Of a DNA stretch of 35,562 nt, positions 25,100-32,382 are shown piece by piece. Source of the DNA: Syntrophomonadaceae bacterium (lineage in GTDB: Bacteria; Bacillota; Dethiobacteria; DTU022; PWGO01). Position 1 is the first letter of the stretch, and each line of letters starts with the position of its first letter. The translations under genes and the position numbers were made by a program. Below the pieces are notes generated by a model, which was not told where the DNA came from, did not search any database, and saw nothing but the letters and a program-made list of their open reading frames with translations. The stretch is from NCBI GenBank assembly GCA_003554525.1, contig PWGO01000160.1, forward strand, positions 1-35,562, written 5' to 3'.

Positions 25100-25142
25100 G
25101 CGCCAGGGATGTATCTGTTCCCTGGCGCTCACCTTTTTTTAA
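25100..25142 (+). terminator. Strong hairpin with T-run (GCGCCAGGGA / TCCCTGGCGC)
   Basis: A perfect 10-base stem (25100-25109 with 25119-25128) followed by CACC and seven T's. It could be a second terminator. The CTGCGCCAGG edge resembles the inner arm of the element at 15096, so it may derive from that repeat family. Confidence 0.6.
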
Positions 25143-25265
25143 CTCAAGATCCCCTTAACATTAGCCTCATAGCCGTACTTTTTCATTAAATCTATAGCGG
25201 CTATTTCAAATGGTAGTTAATATTTTCAGGAGTGTAAATATATCCTATGCAAAGTTTTCAATCAT
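25139..25265 (-). pseudogene. Short degenerate coding remnant, unrecognised
   Basis: On the minus strand a GGGGGAAT site precedes ATG 25265, giving MIENFA then a stop. Readable peptide continues as GYIYTPENINYHLK and, after a frame change, IAAIDLMKKYGYEANVKGILS before TAA at 25139. The protein-like quality across broken frames and the well-placed ribosome site suggest a small inactivated gene of about 42 codons. No family is recognised. Confidence 0.4.
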
Positions 25266-25384
25266 TTTATTCCCCCTTGTATACCATGAGCAGCGGCCGA
25301 TTTAGAAGAGAATTTCCAGTTCGGCTTATGCTCATTTTTGATCTTTGAAAATCTTTAATATAAAAAATCTTTAACAGTCATAGG

Positions 25385-25493
25385 GGATGTGGGTATGTGA
25401 GCAACACGCAGTGTTGTCCAAGCGATTGTGAAGTTTGTGGGTAACCCTTTTTTAGTTAGCCACAAACTCCACATGAGCGGCATATCCACATCC
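25385..25493. repeat. Large nested inverted repeat, possible structured RNA or element
   Basis: Outer arms GGATGTGGGTATG (25385-25397) and CATATCCACATCC (25481-25493) match at 12 of 13 pairs. Inner arms GAAGTTTGTGGGTAAC (25430-25445) and GTTAGCCACAAACTCC (25455-25470) match at 14 of 16 with a T-rich loop. Between the left arms is a perfect small hairpin, CAACAC-GCA-GTGTTG (25402-25416). The three helices could fold as a three-way junction. No open frame crosses it. Confidence 0.65.
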
Positions 25494-25514
25494 ATGTAAA
25501 TTCACTATTTATCT

Positions 25515-25583
25515 GGTTTGTCTCTCATTTGCAGGAGAATAAGGGGTTTAATATAATATATTATATTAAATGTGTAATAGCAT
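25515..25583 (+). promoter_or_regulatory. Repeated promoter-like element, copy B
   Basis: TTGCAG (25529-25534), 17 bases, TATAAT (25552-25557), in a block nearly identical to 24106-24168 with six extra bases after TATAAT. It points at the lipoprotein gene 128 bases downstream. The leader holds AAACCGGCCCGGTTT enclosed by GACACT/AGTGTC (25618-25658). Confidence 0.6.
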
Positions 25584-25684
25584 TACATTAAAATACTTAA
25601 TCTGCTGTTACCGGCGAGACACTGGAGGTATAAAGTAAAACCGGCCCGGTTTAGTGTCATGTTAAAAGAAAGGAGTAAAATTTG

Positions 25685-26434
25685 ATGTTAATAAAAAAGT
25701 ATGTTGTTTTCTTCATGTTGTTGAGTATAATTTTTTTGATTATCGGTTGCGAGAATGTAGACAAATATGGTAATTCAAAGGAGGAAGATGTAGGCAAGGA
25801 AGAAAAAAATTCAACCGGTGAAGAGGAAAATCTAAATGATGAAGACAGTTTAGAGTTATTAAGGGAAATAAAAGACATTAAAAATGATGATATAAATCTT
25901 TATTTTAAAATTTACGGTGAACCTTATCATGATAGGGGAAATGCAAAATTTATAAAAAGAATAGATATATACAACCATAGTGATTTGGAGCTTTTGCAAG
26001 AGATTGAGTTAGATTCTGCATGGACACCTGATTTAGAAAATTATGGTGTGCATATAGAAGATATGAATTTTAACGGTTATAAAGATTTTCGCGTACAGCG
26101 TAGTTTGGGGGCTAGCTTTAATGTCCCATTTAAGTATTGGTTATGGGATGAAGAAAAGTGCAGGTTTGTTAAATGTGATAAATTGGCAAAAATAATTTCT
26201 CCTGAGTTTAATCAGGAAGAAGAAACTATAACGTCTTGGATTAGAATAAATGCAGTAAGAGATATAGAATATACCTACCAATATATAGATGATGTGCCAA
26301 CGAAAATTAAAGAAGTAGAAAAAGGCTTGAAAGATATAAATGGTGAGAGTCATATATATCATATAAAAAGAGAGTTAGAGGATAGAGATATGAAAGTTAC
26401 TGAAGAAAGATATGAACCGTATGAAGAAAAGTAA
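25685..26434 (+). CDS. Putative lipoprotein, XAC2610-like C-terminal region
   Basis: A 249-residue secreted protein. A hydrophobic signal with lipobox IIGC places the lipidated cysteine at about residue 22, followed by a Glu/Asp/Lys-rich spacer. The folded part contains VHIEDMNFNGYKDFRVQRSL, KYWLWDEEKCRFV, ISPEFNQEEETITSW and IEYTYQYIDDVPTKI. This is the pattern of XAC2610-type proteins (a short calcium-loop-like DxNxDGYxD motif, then WLWD and NPEF-like stretches), function unknown. ATG 25685 lies nine bases after AGGAG; a TTG three bases earlier is equally possible. AT-rich like the NYN gene, so part of the same islet. A hairpin at 26472-26499 (TTTGCAGCC/GGCTGCAAA) follows but lacks a T-run. 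Confidence 0.7.
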   Translation: MLIKKYVVFFMLLSIIFLIIGCENVDKYGNSKEEDVGKEEKNSTGEEENLNDEDSLELLREIKDIKNDDINLYFKIYGEPYHDRGNAKFIKRIDIYNHSDLELLQEIELDSAWTPDLENYGVHIEDMNFNGYKDFRVQRSLGASFNVPFKYWLWDEEKCRFVKCDKLAKIISPEFNQEEETITSWIRINAVRDIEYTYQYIDDVPTKIKEVEKGLKDINGESHIYHIKRELEDRDMKVTEERYEPYEEK

Positions 26435-26583
26435 TTCCACCTTTTGAGCAAACAAGTTTACAAAGATGGTGTTTGCAGCCGGGGTGTGTTGGCTGCAAAT
26501 ACCCACTAATGCCCACCGGGAGTTCTTGAAGCAATCTCTAAGAATAAAGGAGACCCCCCAAGTATACCTGCCCATAATATACG

Positions 26584-26612
26584 AAAGAAAGAGGCTAGCT
26601 GCCTCTTTCTTA
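26584..26612. terminator. Terminator downstream of tRNA-Pro
   Basis: AGAAAGAGGC pairs with GCCTCTTTCT around a short loop; the minus strand then runs into T's just past the tRNA 3' end. It may also serve plus-strand transcripts from the lipoprotein gene. Confidence 0.7.
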
Positions 26613-26615
26613 ACC

Positions 26616-26692
26616 TGGTCGGGGCGGCGAGATTCGAACTCGCGACTTCTTGGTCCCAAACCAAGCGCGCTGCCAAACTGCGCTACGCCCCG
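26616..26692 (-). tRNA. tRNA-Pro (anticodon TGG)
   Basis: On the minus strand acceptor CGGGGCG pairs with CGCCCCG. The anticodon stem CTTGG/CCAAG has loop TTTGGGA (anticodon TGG), and the T arm contains GAGTTCGAATCTC. CCA is encoded (26618-26616). Length 77 with CCA. Confidence 0.97.
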
Positions 26693-26802
26693 ATGTGTTT
26701 TATTTTTTCTGCTGCTCCGTTATTATATAATAACAGCGCACCTGATGCAAGGTAATGGATGCTCCCTTTTGCCGGAGCCTTATATTGGAAAAATATTTTT
26801 TT

Positions 26803-26886
26803 GTAACTACTCAGGCATTGGTTATGGTAGGGTCTTTTCCTCTCAACTGTAACATCTTACTATTGGAGTAGTTACGGAGTAGTTAC
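26803..26886. repeat. Fragment of the GTAACTACTCAGGC family
   Basis: GTAACTACTCAGGC (26803-26816) faces two adjacent copies of GGAGTAGTTAC (26865-26875 and 26876-26886). It is the third site in the window with these ends and lacks the GC-rich core. Confidence 0.6.
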
Positions 26887-26912
26887 TTTAACTAGCGCGT
26901 GGTTTGGTTTTA

Positions 26913-27329
26913 TTAATCGTCTTCTTTTTCCAGATCCTGCAGCTTGTTTTTAAATCTATCAAATAGTTCTACCATTTCCTCTTTAATAACACTTAACTCG
27001 TGGATCATTTCATCTATTTCTTTAATTTTTTCTTCCCCGTAAGCCAGTGTTTTTTTTAGTTGTTCTTTTTCCGTAGGGTCCACATCGTAGAGGTCAAGTA
27101 TTTCTCTTATTTCGTTTAAGGAAAAACCAAAGCGTTTACCCCTTAAAATTAATTTTAAGCGTCCCCGGGCTCTCTTGTCGTAATAGCGTTGCTGGGTTTC
27201 ACTTTCGCGTTTTCTGGAGGATAGAAGGCCGACTTCCTCGTAGTAGCGTATGGTGCGGGGGGTAATTCCAAAAAGGTTGGCTAGTTCGGAAATGGAATAC
27301 CATTCGTTGACCTTATTTTCTTCTACCAT
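26913..27329 (-). CDS. MerR-family transcriptional regulator
   Basis: 138 residues. The N-terminal winged helix reads WYSISELANLFGITPRTIRY and YEEVGLLSS, followed by the second DNA-contact segment RYYDKRARGRLKLILRGKRF and LNEIREILDLYD. The C-terminal 60 residues form a dimerising coiled coil without the cysteines of metal-sensing MerR proteins and without a long ligand domain. The helix layout and the operator upstream recall LiuR-type regulators of branched-chain amino acid or acyl-CoA catabolism; no such genes are adjacent, so the effector is unknown. The operator lies 24 bases before the start, implying autoregulation. Divergent from the amidohydrolase/ATP-grasp operon. Confidence 0.85.
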   Translation of the reverse strand: MVEENKVNEWYSISELANLFGITPRTIRYYEEVGLLSSRKRESETQQRYYDKRARGRLKLILRGKRFGFSLNEIREILDLYDVDPTEKEQLKKTLAYGEEKIKEIDEMIHELSVIKEEMVELFDRFKNKLQDLEKEDD

Positions 27330-27348
27330 GTGGCTATCATCTCCCTGT

Positions 27349-27366
27349 ATTAACGTTAACGTAAAT
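27349..27366. promoter_or_regulatory. Palindromic operator ATTAACGTTAACGTAAAT
   Basis: The core ACGTTAACGT (27353-27362) is a perfect 10-base palindrome flanked by TA/AA. It lies between the MerR gene and the divergent operon, close to the MerR start. LiuR-type MerR sites have a similar ACGT-TAACGT core, so the neighbouring MerR protein is the likely binder. Confidence 0.6.
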
Positions 27367-27889
27367 TCGATAATATTTTATTACCGTTGCTTACCAGGTG
27401 TCAAATCTTATTTGTGTGGGGTTTAAAATCTTAAATCCATAAGGGGAGAAAATTAGCTTATAGCTTGACAAATTTCCTAAAACACTATATATAAAATTAA
27501 TAGGAGAGAAAGATTTCCTGCTTTTTATTTCTGCTAAAAGTTAAAACTGCTTGTCTGCTGCCTGGTATTTCCAGTGAAGGCGAAATATATTAATATTATA
27601 TTCATTCACCGGAAGCATAATGAGGGGATATTGCTCCATAACCACTGGCGTATACAAATTTTTGTGGGCACCAACATCTGTTTAAAATTACTGGAGGATG
27701 GTGCTTCGATGGATATGGCAGTAATATTTCAACAGGGTAAACTGCTGTTGTTGTGCAAGGTTAAGAGATTAAATGTTACCGGATGGTAGCGGAGGTTTAA
27801 AGGAAAACGATGCTGTGGAGCTGTCCTCGGGCACATAAAAGCATTTATAAAACTTGAGCTGTTACTATTTAAATAAGGGAGATGGTTTT
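27367..27889 (+). promoter_or_regulatory. Long leader region with candidate promoter before the amidohydrolase
   Basis: TTGACA (27465-27470), 17 bases, TATATA (27488-27493) form a good sigma-A promoter pointing at the amidohydrolase. It would give a leader of about 390 bases. A 71-codon open frame inside (27574-27789) has no ribosome site or recognisable product. No riboswitch was identified, but the length leaves room for one. Confidence 0.5.
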
Positions 27890-29146
27890 ATGAGGAGAGT
27901 GCTGGTAAACGGGAGGTTGTTTGATGGTAATGAAACGGTGGTTAAACAAAACGCGGCACTTTTAATAGAAGGAGGGAAAATAGCCGAGATAGAGATTGAA
28001 CTTGCTGATGAAGATCTCCGTCATCTAATGGATAAGTGGAGTGCGGAAGAAGTTTACGATCTGGATGGCAGCCTGGTAATGCCGGGTTTGATTGACTCCC
28101 ATATACACCTGGACATGCATGGTATGGCGGATACTTATGATGAAAACCTGATCGAAGACAAACTTCGTTCTATACGTGCCGCTAAAGAGATGGAAAAAAC
28201 CTTATTCAGTGGCGTAACCACGGTGCGCAACTGTGGTTCAGTTAACTGGATAGATATTACGGTTAAAGAAGCGGTGGAGAAAGAAATTATTGCTGGCCCC
28301 AGGATTTTAACCAGCGGGAAGATCATTTGTATTACCAGTGCAGGTACGGAATACTTCGATGGCCTTTACCGCGAAGCTGACGGATACGATGGATTTAAAG
28401 AAGCGGCACGCGAGCAGTTAAAGATGGGAGCGGATTTGTTAAAAATAATGGCCACCGGCGCTATAATGAATCCGGGTGGTGTTCCAGGGGCTACCCAGCC
28501 GGACATAGAGGAGATAAAGGCGGTAGTGGAAGAGGCCAATAAACTGGATAAAAAAGTGGCCGCCCATGCCCACGGTGCCGAGGGAATGAAAAATGCCATT
28601 AATGCGGGGGTGGATACTATAGAACATGGAACCTTTGCTGATGACGAAGCCCACCGAATGATGATCGAGCACGATATATACCTGGTGCCTACACTGGCCC
28701 CGGATTATTACATGGCCAGGCATGGCAAGGCTGGCGGGGTAGCTCCTTTTATGATTGAAAAGCTGAAAGAAAAGCGGATATCTCGTATAAAAGCACTACA
28801 CCGGGCAGTAGAAAGCGGAGTAAAAATTGCTGTGGGTTCTGATGCGGGCACCCCTTACAACTACCACATGAACAACCCCAATGAGCTCATGGTTCTGGTG
28901 AAAGAAGGAATAATGGGCCCGGGAAGGGCCCTGGTTTGTGCAACCCGGAACTCTTCAAGAGCCTGCGGACTGGATAAAGAAGTAGGAACTTTAGAAGAAG
29001 GCAAACTGGCCGATTTAATTGTCGTAAAGGGGAATCCTTTGGAGCAGATAGAAGATATAACCAGTGAAGAGAATATAGTGCTGGTTATGAAAGAAGGAAA
29101 TGTTTATAAAAACCGGTTGAATGAAAAAGATAAAAGCAATTATTAA
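27890..29146 (+). CDS. Metal-dependent amidohydrolase (imidazolonepropionase/prolidase-like)
   Basis: 418 residues from ATG 27890, which follows AAGGGAGATGG; the open frame's earlier TTG has no ribosome site. Metal ligands of the amidohydrolase superfamily are visible: HIH (about residues 70-74, DSHIHLD), K185 in LLKIMATGA, H226/H228 in AAHAHG, H246 in IEHGT and D318 in VGSDAGTPYN. GTLEEGKLADLIVVKGNPLE near the end is typical of the imidazolonepropionase-related group. That group includes Zn-dependent carboxypeptidases or dipeptidases acting on Xaa-Pro and related amides. The substrate cannot be told. An ATP-grasp gene follows 15 bases later, so the two products probably act on related amide compounds. 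Confidence 0.88.
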   Translation: MRRVLVNGRLFDGNETVVKQNAALLIEGGKIAEIEIELADEDLRHLMDKWSAEEVYDLDGSLVMPGLIDSHIHLDMHGMADTYDENLIEDKLRSIRAAKEMEKTLFSGVTTVRNCGSVNWIDITVKEAVEKEIIAGPRILTSGKIICITSAGTEYFDGLYREADGYDGFKEAAREQLKMGADLLKIMATGAIMNPGGVPGATQPDIEEIKAVVEEANKLDKKVAAHAHGAEGMKNAINAGVDTIEHGTFADDEAHRMMIEHDIYLVPTLAPDYYMARHGKAGGVAPFMIEKLKEKRISRIKALHRAVESGVKIAVGSDAGTPYNYHMNNPNELMVLVKEGIMGPGRALVCATRNSSRACGLDKEVGTLEEGKLADLIVVKGNPLEQIEDITSEENIVLVMKEGNVYKNRLNEKDKSNY

Positions 29147-29161
29147 AAAGGGGGATAATTA

Positions 29162-30430
29162 ATGAGTGAAGAAAAAAGAGTACTGGTAATATGTAACAAA
29201 AGTGAGGTGCCTTTAGTTGAAGAAGGGGCCAGGCATCTGGAGGAAGAGTATTATGTAGAAATAGAGACGATAGAAAAAATATTTTCTATCGGGGTGCAGA
29301 AATACTTGCTGGAAATGATTGAACTTATCCAGAAAAATCCTTCGCGCTATGATGGTATTATAGGAACCAGGGATGTAACCAGCGTGTTTGTAAACGTGAT
29401 ATGTGAGAAGACCGGCAAGATTTCTACTTCAGTAGAAAGTATGATAAATAGTCAGAACAAATATATTTCCAGGCTGATTCAAAGAAAAGCTGTCCCGGAA
29501 AGCACACCTGATTTTTGGCTGGATTCAGAGTTTTTGCGTGAATTCCCCCTCTCCCCTCCTTTCTTTGTTAAGCCGGTCAGGGGCAATGTCTCTTACCTGA
29601 GTCAAAAGATTTATTCTTATGACTCACTTAGAAATATTATTACTGAAAACATGGCGGAACTGGCCCATTACAACCAGTATTTTTTAGAATCCCTTGCAGT
29701 AGCTTCACATTTATCCAACCAGTTAAACCTGGAAACTTGCAACAAGTTTTTGTGTGAAAAAATACTTTCAGGGCCGCAGCTTACGGTGAATGGTTACGTG
29801 TTTAAAGGAGAGGTGAAACTTTACGGCAGCGCCAAAGCAGTGTTTATGGAAGATGGCTTGAGTTTTAGCCACCACGAATTTCCTTATGAAGCTCCCCAGG
29901 AACTGGATAAAAAAATAAATGAGGTAACCAGCAGGCTGGTGGAAGCCATTGGGTTGGACAACACTTTTTTTAACGTTGAAGTGAGGCTGGACCTGGAAGA
30001 GGAAAAAGTATATATTATTGAAATAAACTCTCGCCCTGCTTTTCAGTTTGTAAAAACTGTGGAAGTAGTTAATGGAATTAACCTGATACGCGGGATGTGT
30101 GATATAGCAGTAGGAAAAGAGCCTGCGGAAGAGGTGCTAAAAAAAGGAGAAAAGAGATACAATTACTGTTTTAACTTTGAATTAAGGGAGCCCGAAGACC
30201 GGGAAATTATACGGGTTCCCATGAAGACGGATTTAGAGGAGATTGAAAGAAATTACCCCGGGGTAACGGTTAAAAACCTGGTTGATGCTAATACCAATCT
30301 TTCCGATTACAAACAGAATCCCAAAAGTTACCGCTACTGCCTTATAGATATACCTGGCGACAGCAGGGAGGAAATAGAAGAAAAACTGGAAGAAATTAAA
30401 CCCCTGCTGGGTTACGAGTTTAAAGAATAA
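29162..30430 (+). CDS. ATP-grasp domain protein, probable carboxylate-amine ligase
   Basis: 422 residues. The N-terminal pre-ATP-grasp part (RVLVICNK, YDGIIGTRDVTSVF) is followed by the ATP-grasp fold. Seen here: PFFVKPVRGNVSY (lysine contacting ATP), CEKILSGPQLTVNGYVFKGE, and the Mg-binding strand FFNVEVRLDLEEEKVYIIEINSRPAF without breaking its order (E and N ligands). A C-terminal ACP/urea-carboxylase-like block (residues about 330-422) is unassigned. Such enzymes join a carboxylate to an amine or thiol through an acyl-phosphate, as in dipeptide or dapdiamide-type synthesis. ATG 29162 follows AAGGGGG. Paired with an amidohydrolase, so one may make and the other break an amide bond. Confidence 0.82.
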   Translation: MSEEKRVLVICNKSEVPLVEEGARHLEEEYYVEIETIEKIFSIGVQKYLLEMIELIQKNPSRYDGIIGTRDVTSVFVNVICEKTGKISTSVESMINSQNKYISRLIQRKAVPESTPDFWLDSEFLREFPLSPPFFVKPVRGNVSYLSQKIYSYDSLRNIITENMAELAHYNQYFLESLAVASHLSNQLNLETCNKFLCEKILSGPQLTVNGYVFKGEVKLYGSAKAVFMEDGLSFSHHEFPYEAPQELDKKINEVTSRLVEAIGLDNTFFNVEVRLDLEEEKVYIIEINSRPAFQFVKTVEVVNGINLIRGMCDIAVGKEPAEEVLKKGEKRYNYCFNFELREPEDREIIRVPMKTDLEEIERNYPGVTVKNLVDANTNLSDYKQNPKSYRYCLIDIPGDSREEIEEKLEEIKPLLGYEFKE

Positions 30431-30460
30431 ATTGGAAACCAGGATAAAGAGCACATTTAT

Positions 30461-30488
30461 TTGGTGTGCCGGGTATAAATGTTATACT
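30461..30488 (+). promoter_or_regulatory. Candidate promoter of the larE-like gene
   Basis: TTGGTG (30461-30466), 16 bases, TATACT (30483-30488), 33 bases before the chosen start codon. Confidence 0.5.
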
Positions 30489-30521
30489 GGCTAATAACCA
30501 GGTTAACTGGAGGTGATACGG

Positions 30522-31364
30522 ATGATGTACGGGGAAGCGTCTTCTTTGTTTTCAAATATCCCCCCGGGAGCATTGGGAAGAAAGTTGAGCCGGCTGGTGG
30601 ATATAATAAAGAACCTGGAAAGTGGAGTGGTAGCTTTTTCCGGAGGGGTGGACAGCACCTTTTTGCTTTATGTAGCTTCGTGCGTTCTCCGGGAGAGGGT
30701 TTTGGGTGTTACGGCCCGTTCGGAGACCTATCCCCGGGCAGAAATTGATAGTGCGGTCCGTCTGGCGCAGGAAATAGGAGTAAACCACCTGCTTATAGAA
30801 AGCAGGGAACTGGATAACGAAAATTTTGTATCTAACCCGCCCGAGAGGTGCTATTATTGCAAAAAAGAGTTATACCGTGACCTGTGGGAGCTGGCCCGCG
30901 GTCGGGGTTATGAGCAGGTGTTGGACGGTTCCAATGTTGATGACCTGCAAGATTATCGTCCAGGGATGCGGGCGGTCGGTGAAATGGAGGCAATAAGCCC
31001 GCTGCAGGAAGCCGGGTTAACCAAGGAAGAAATACGGCAGCTCTCGCGTTTTTACCCCTTGCCTACTGCAGATAAACCTTCCATGGCCTGCCTTTCTTCT
31101 CGTTTCCCCTACGGCAGGCGCATTACCAGGGATCAGCTGAAACAGGTGGAGCATGCGGAGGAGTATTTGCGAAATTTAAACCTGGGACAGCTCCGGGTAA
31201 GGCACCACGGCGAGCTGGCGCGGATAGAAGTAGGAGAAGAGGATATACTTTCTTTAATTTATGTCCGGGAATCTGTGGTTAAGAGATTCAAGGAACTTGG
31301 CTTTATTTATATAACCCTTGACCTGGAGGGTTTCCGCAGTGGCAGTATGAACGAAATGCTGTAA
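30522..31364 (+). CDS. larE: LarE-like ATP-dependent sulfur transferase
   Basis: LarE adenylates a nicotinate-derived dinucleotide and transfers sulfur to it in making the nickel-pincer cofactor of lactate racemase. The PP-loop SGGVDSTFLL is at about residues 40-49, and LDGSNVDDLQDYRPG and KPSMACLSSRFPYGRR are family hallmarks. Cysteines C110 and C113 (RCYYCK) plus C190 (MACLS) match the three-cysteine LarE subtype that binds a [4Fe-4S] cluster. That differs from the single sacrificial cysteine of the Lactobacillus enzyme. ATG 30522 lies eight bases after GGAGG; GTG 30513 overlaps that site. No larA, larB or larC is nearby, so the target cofactor is not proven. Confidence 0.88.
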   Translation: MMYGEASSLFSNIPPGALGRKLSRLVDIIKNLESGVVAFSGGVDSTFLLYVASCVLRERVLGVTARSETYPRAEIDSAVRLAQEIGVNHLLIESRELDNENFVSNPPERCYYCKKELYRDLWELARGRGYEQVLDGSNVDDLQDYRPGMRAVGEMEAISPLQEAGLTKEEIRQLSRFYPLPTADKPSMACLSSRFPYGRRITRDQLKQVEHAEEYLRNLNLGQLRVRHHGELARIEVGEEDILSLIYVRESVVKRFKELGFIYITLDLEGFRSGSMNEML

Positions 31365-31421
31365 TAGCTTTACTTTAGCTTTTTTCAATATTAGCTTTTT
31401 TACTGGTTTGCCCGGATACGG

Positions 31422-31449
31422 TTGCTTGAATTATAGTAATAAGTATATT
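31422..31449 (+). promoter_or_regulatory. Candidate promoter of fabI
   Basis: TTGCTT (31422-31427), 16 bases, TATATT (31444-31449), 60 bases before the start codon. No FapR-like operator was recognised. Confidence 0.45.
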
Positions 31450-31509
31450 TTTTCTTTTTTTGCTATGGGGAAATAATATTGATTATGCGCATTAGAAAGG
31501 AGAACAGTC

Positions 31510-32286
31510 ATGAGCCACTCGTTACTGAAAGGTAAAAATATCTTAATTATGGGTGTTGCCAACAAAAGGAGCATTGCCTGGTCTATAGCAAGGGCTTATC
31601 ACCGGGCCGGGGCAAACCTGGTCTTTTCTTACCAGGATGAGCGTTACCGGGAAAAAGTCAAAAAACTGGTGGAGAGCGAAATACCCGATCCCCTCCTTTT
31701 ACCGTGCAACGTATCGGAAGAAAAAGAGATAGACTACTTGTTTGAGGGGATTAAAGAAAGCTGTGGTGTTTTGCACGGCGTGGTGCATAGTATTGCTTAT
31801 GCCAAAAAAGAAGAGTTGAGCGACCTCTATGTTAATACTTCCCGGGAAGGTTTCCGCCTGGCACACGAAGTCAGCGCTTATTCCCTGGTAGCGGTGGCCC
31901 GATGGGCTTATCCCCTCATGCGTGAAGGGGGCAGTATAGTTACTCTTACTTACCAGGGTTCTACCCGGCTGGTACCCAACTACAATGTCATGGGGGTGGC
32001 CAAGGCTGCCCTGGAAGCAAGCGTACGCTACCTGGCGGGCGACTTTGGCCCGATGGGAATAAGAGTAAACGCAGTATCTGCGGGCCCGGTGCGTACTGTT
32101 TCGGCCAAAGGGGTAAAGGATTTTAACCGGATAATAGAACTGGTGGAACAAAAATCTCCCCTGCGCCGTGCGGTAACCCCGGAGGAGATAGCGCAAGCTG
32201 CTTTGTTTTTATCCAGCGACCTTTCCAGCGGTATAACTGGTGAAGTTCTTTTCGTAGACGGGGGCTACCATTTGACAGGGATGTAG
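31510..32286 (+). CDS. fabI: Enoyl-ACP reductase (NADH), FabI type
   Basis: Catalyses the last reduction step of each fatty-acid elongation cycle and is the classic triclosan target. A Rossmann lead ILIMGVANKRSIAWSIARA is followed by VVHSIAYA, SAYSLVAVARWAYPLM, the catalytic Y-x6-K in YNVMGVAK, then YLAGDFGPMGIRVNAVSAGP and the terminal FVDGGYHLTG. These residues separate FabI from FabG. 258 residues is normal. ATG 31510 follows AAAGGAG. It is monocistronic, not within a fab cluster. Confidence 0.95.
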   Translation: MSHSLLKGKNILIMGVANKRSIAWSIARAYHRAGANLVFSYQDERYREKVKKLVESEIPDPLLLPCNVSEEKEIDYLFEGIKESCGVLHGVVHSIAYAKKEELSDLYVNTSREGFRLAHEVSAYSLVAVARWAYPLMREGGSIVTLTYQGSTRLVPNYNVMGVAKAALEASVRYLAGDFGPMGIRVNAVSAGPVRTVSAKGVKDFNRIIELVEQKSPLRRAVTPEEIAQAALFLSSDLSSGITGEVLFVDGGYHLTGM

Positions 32287-32382
32287 TATTTGTGGCAAAA
32301 AGTTTTAGATGCCAATTCTGGGGTCAGGCGTGTATAAAAGTAAACAGATCGTTTTTTTTGTGGGCTGCATCGTGACTTATGT

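Noticed and set aside
26375-26659. 94-codon minus-strand frame overlapping tRNA-Pro
   Set aside because: Runs through the tRNA gene and the end of the lipoprotein gene; no ribosome site.
26616-26692. tRNA-Pro as an integrative-element attachment site
   Set aside because: No integrase gene and no repeated tRNA 3' end found in the adjacent islet.
27360-27385. Possible fifth regulon motif before the MerR gene (TATCGAAT)
   Set aside because: The right half is TATCGAA, not TGTCGAA, and the left half is GGTAA; too far from the other four copies.
27574-27789. 71-codon plus-strand frame in the amidohydrolase leader
   Set aside because: GTG start without a ribosome site and no recognisable product; kept only as part of the leader description.
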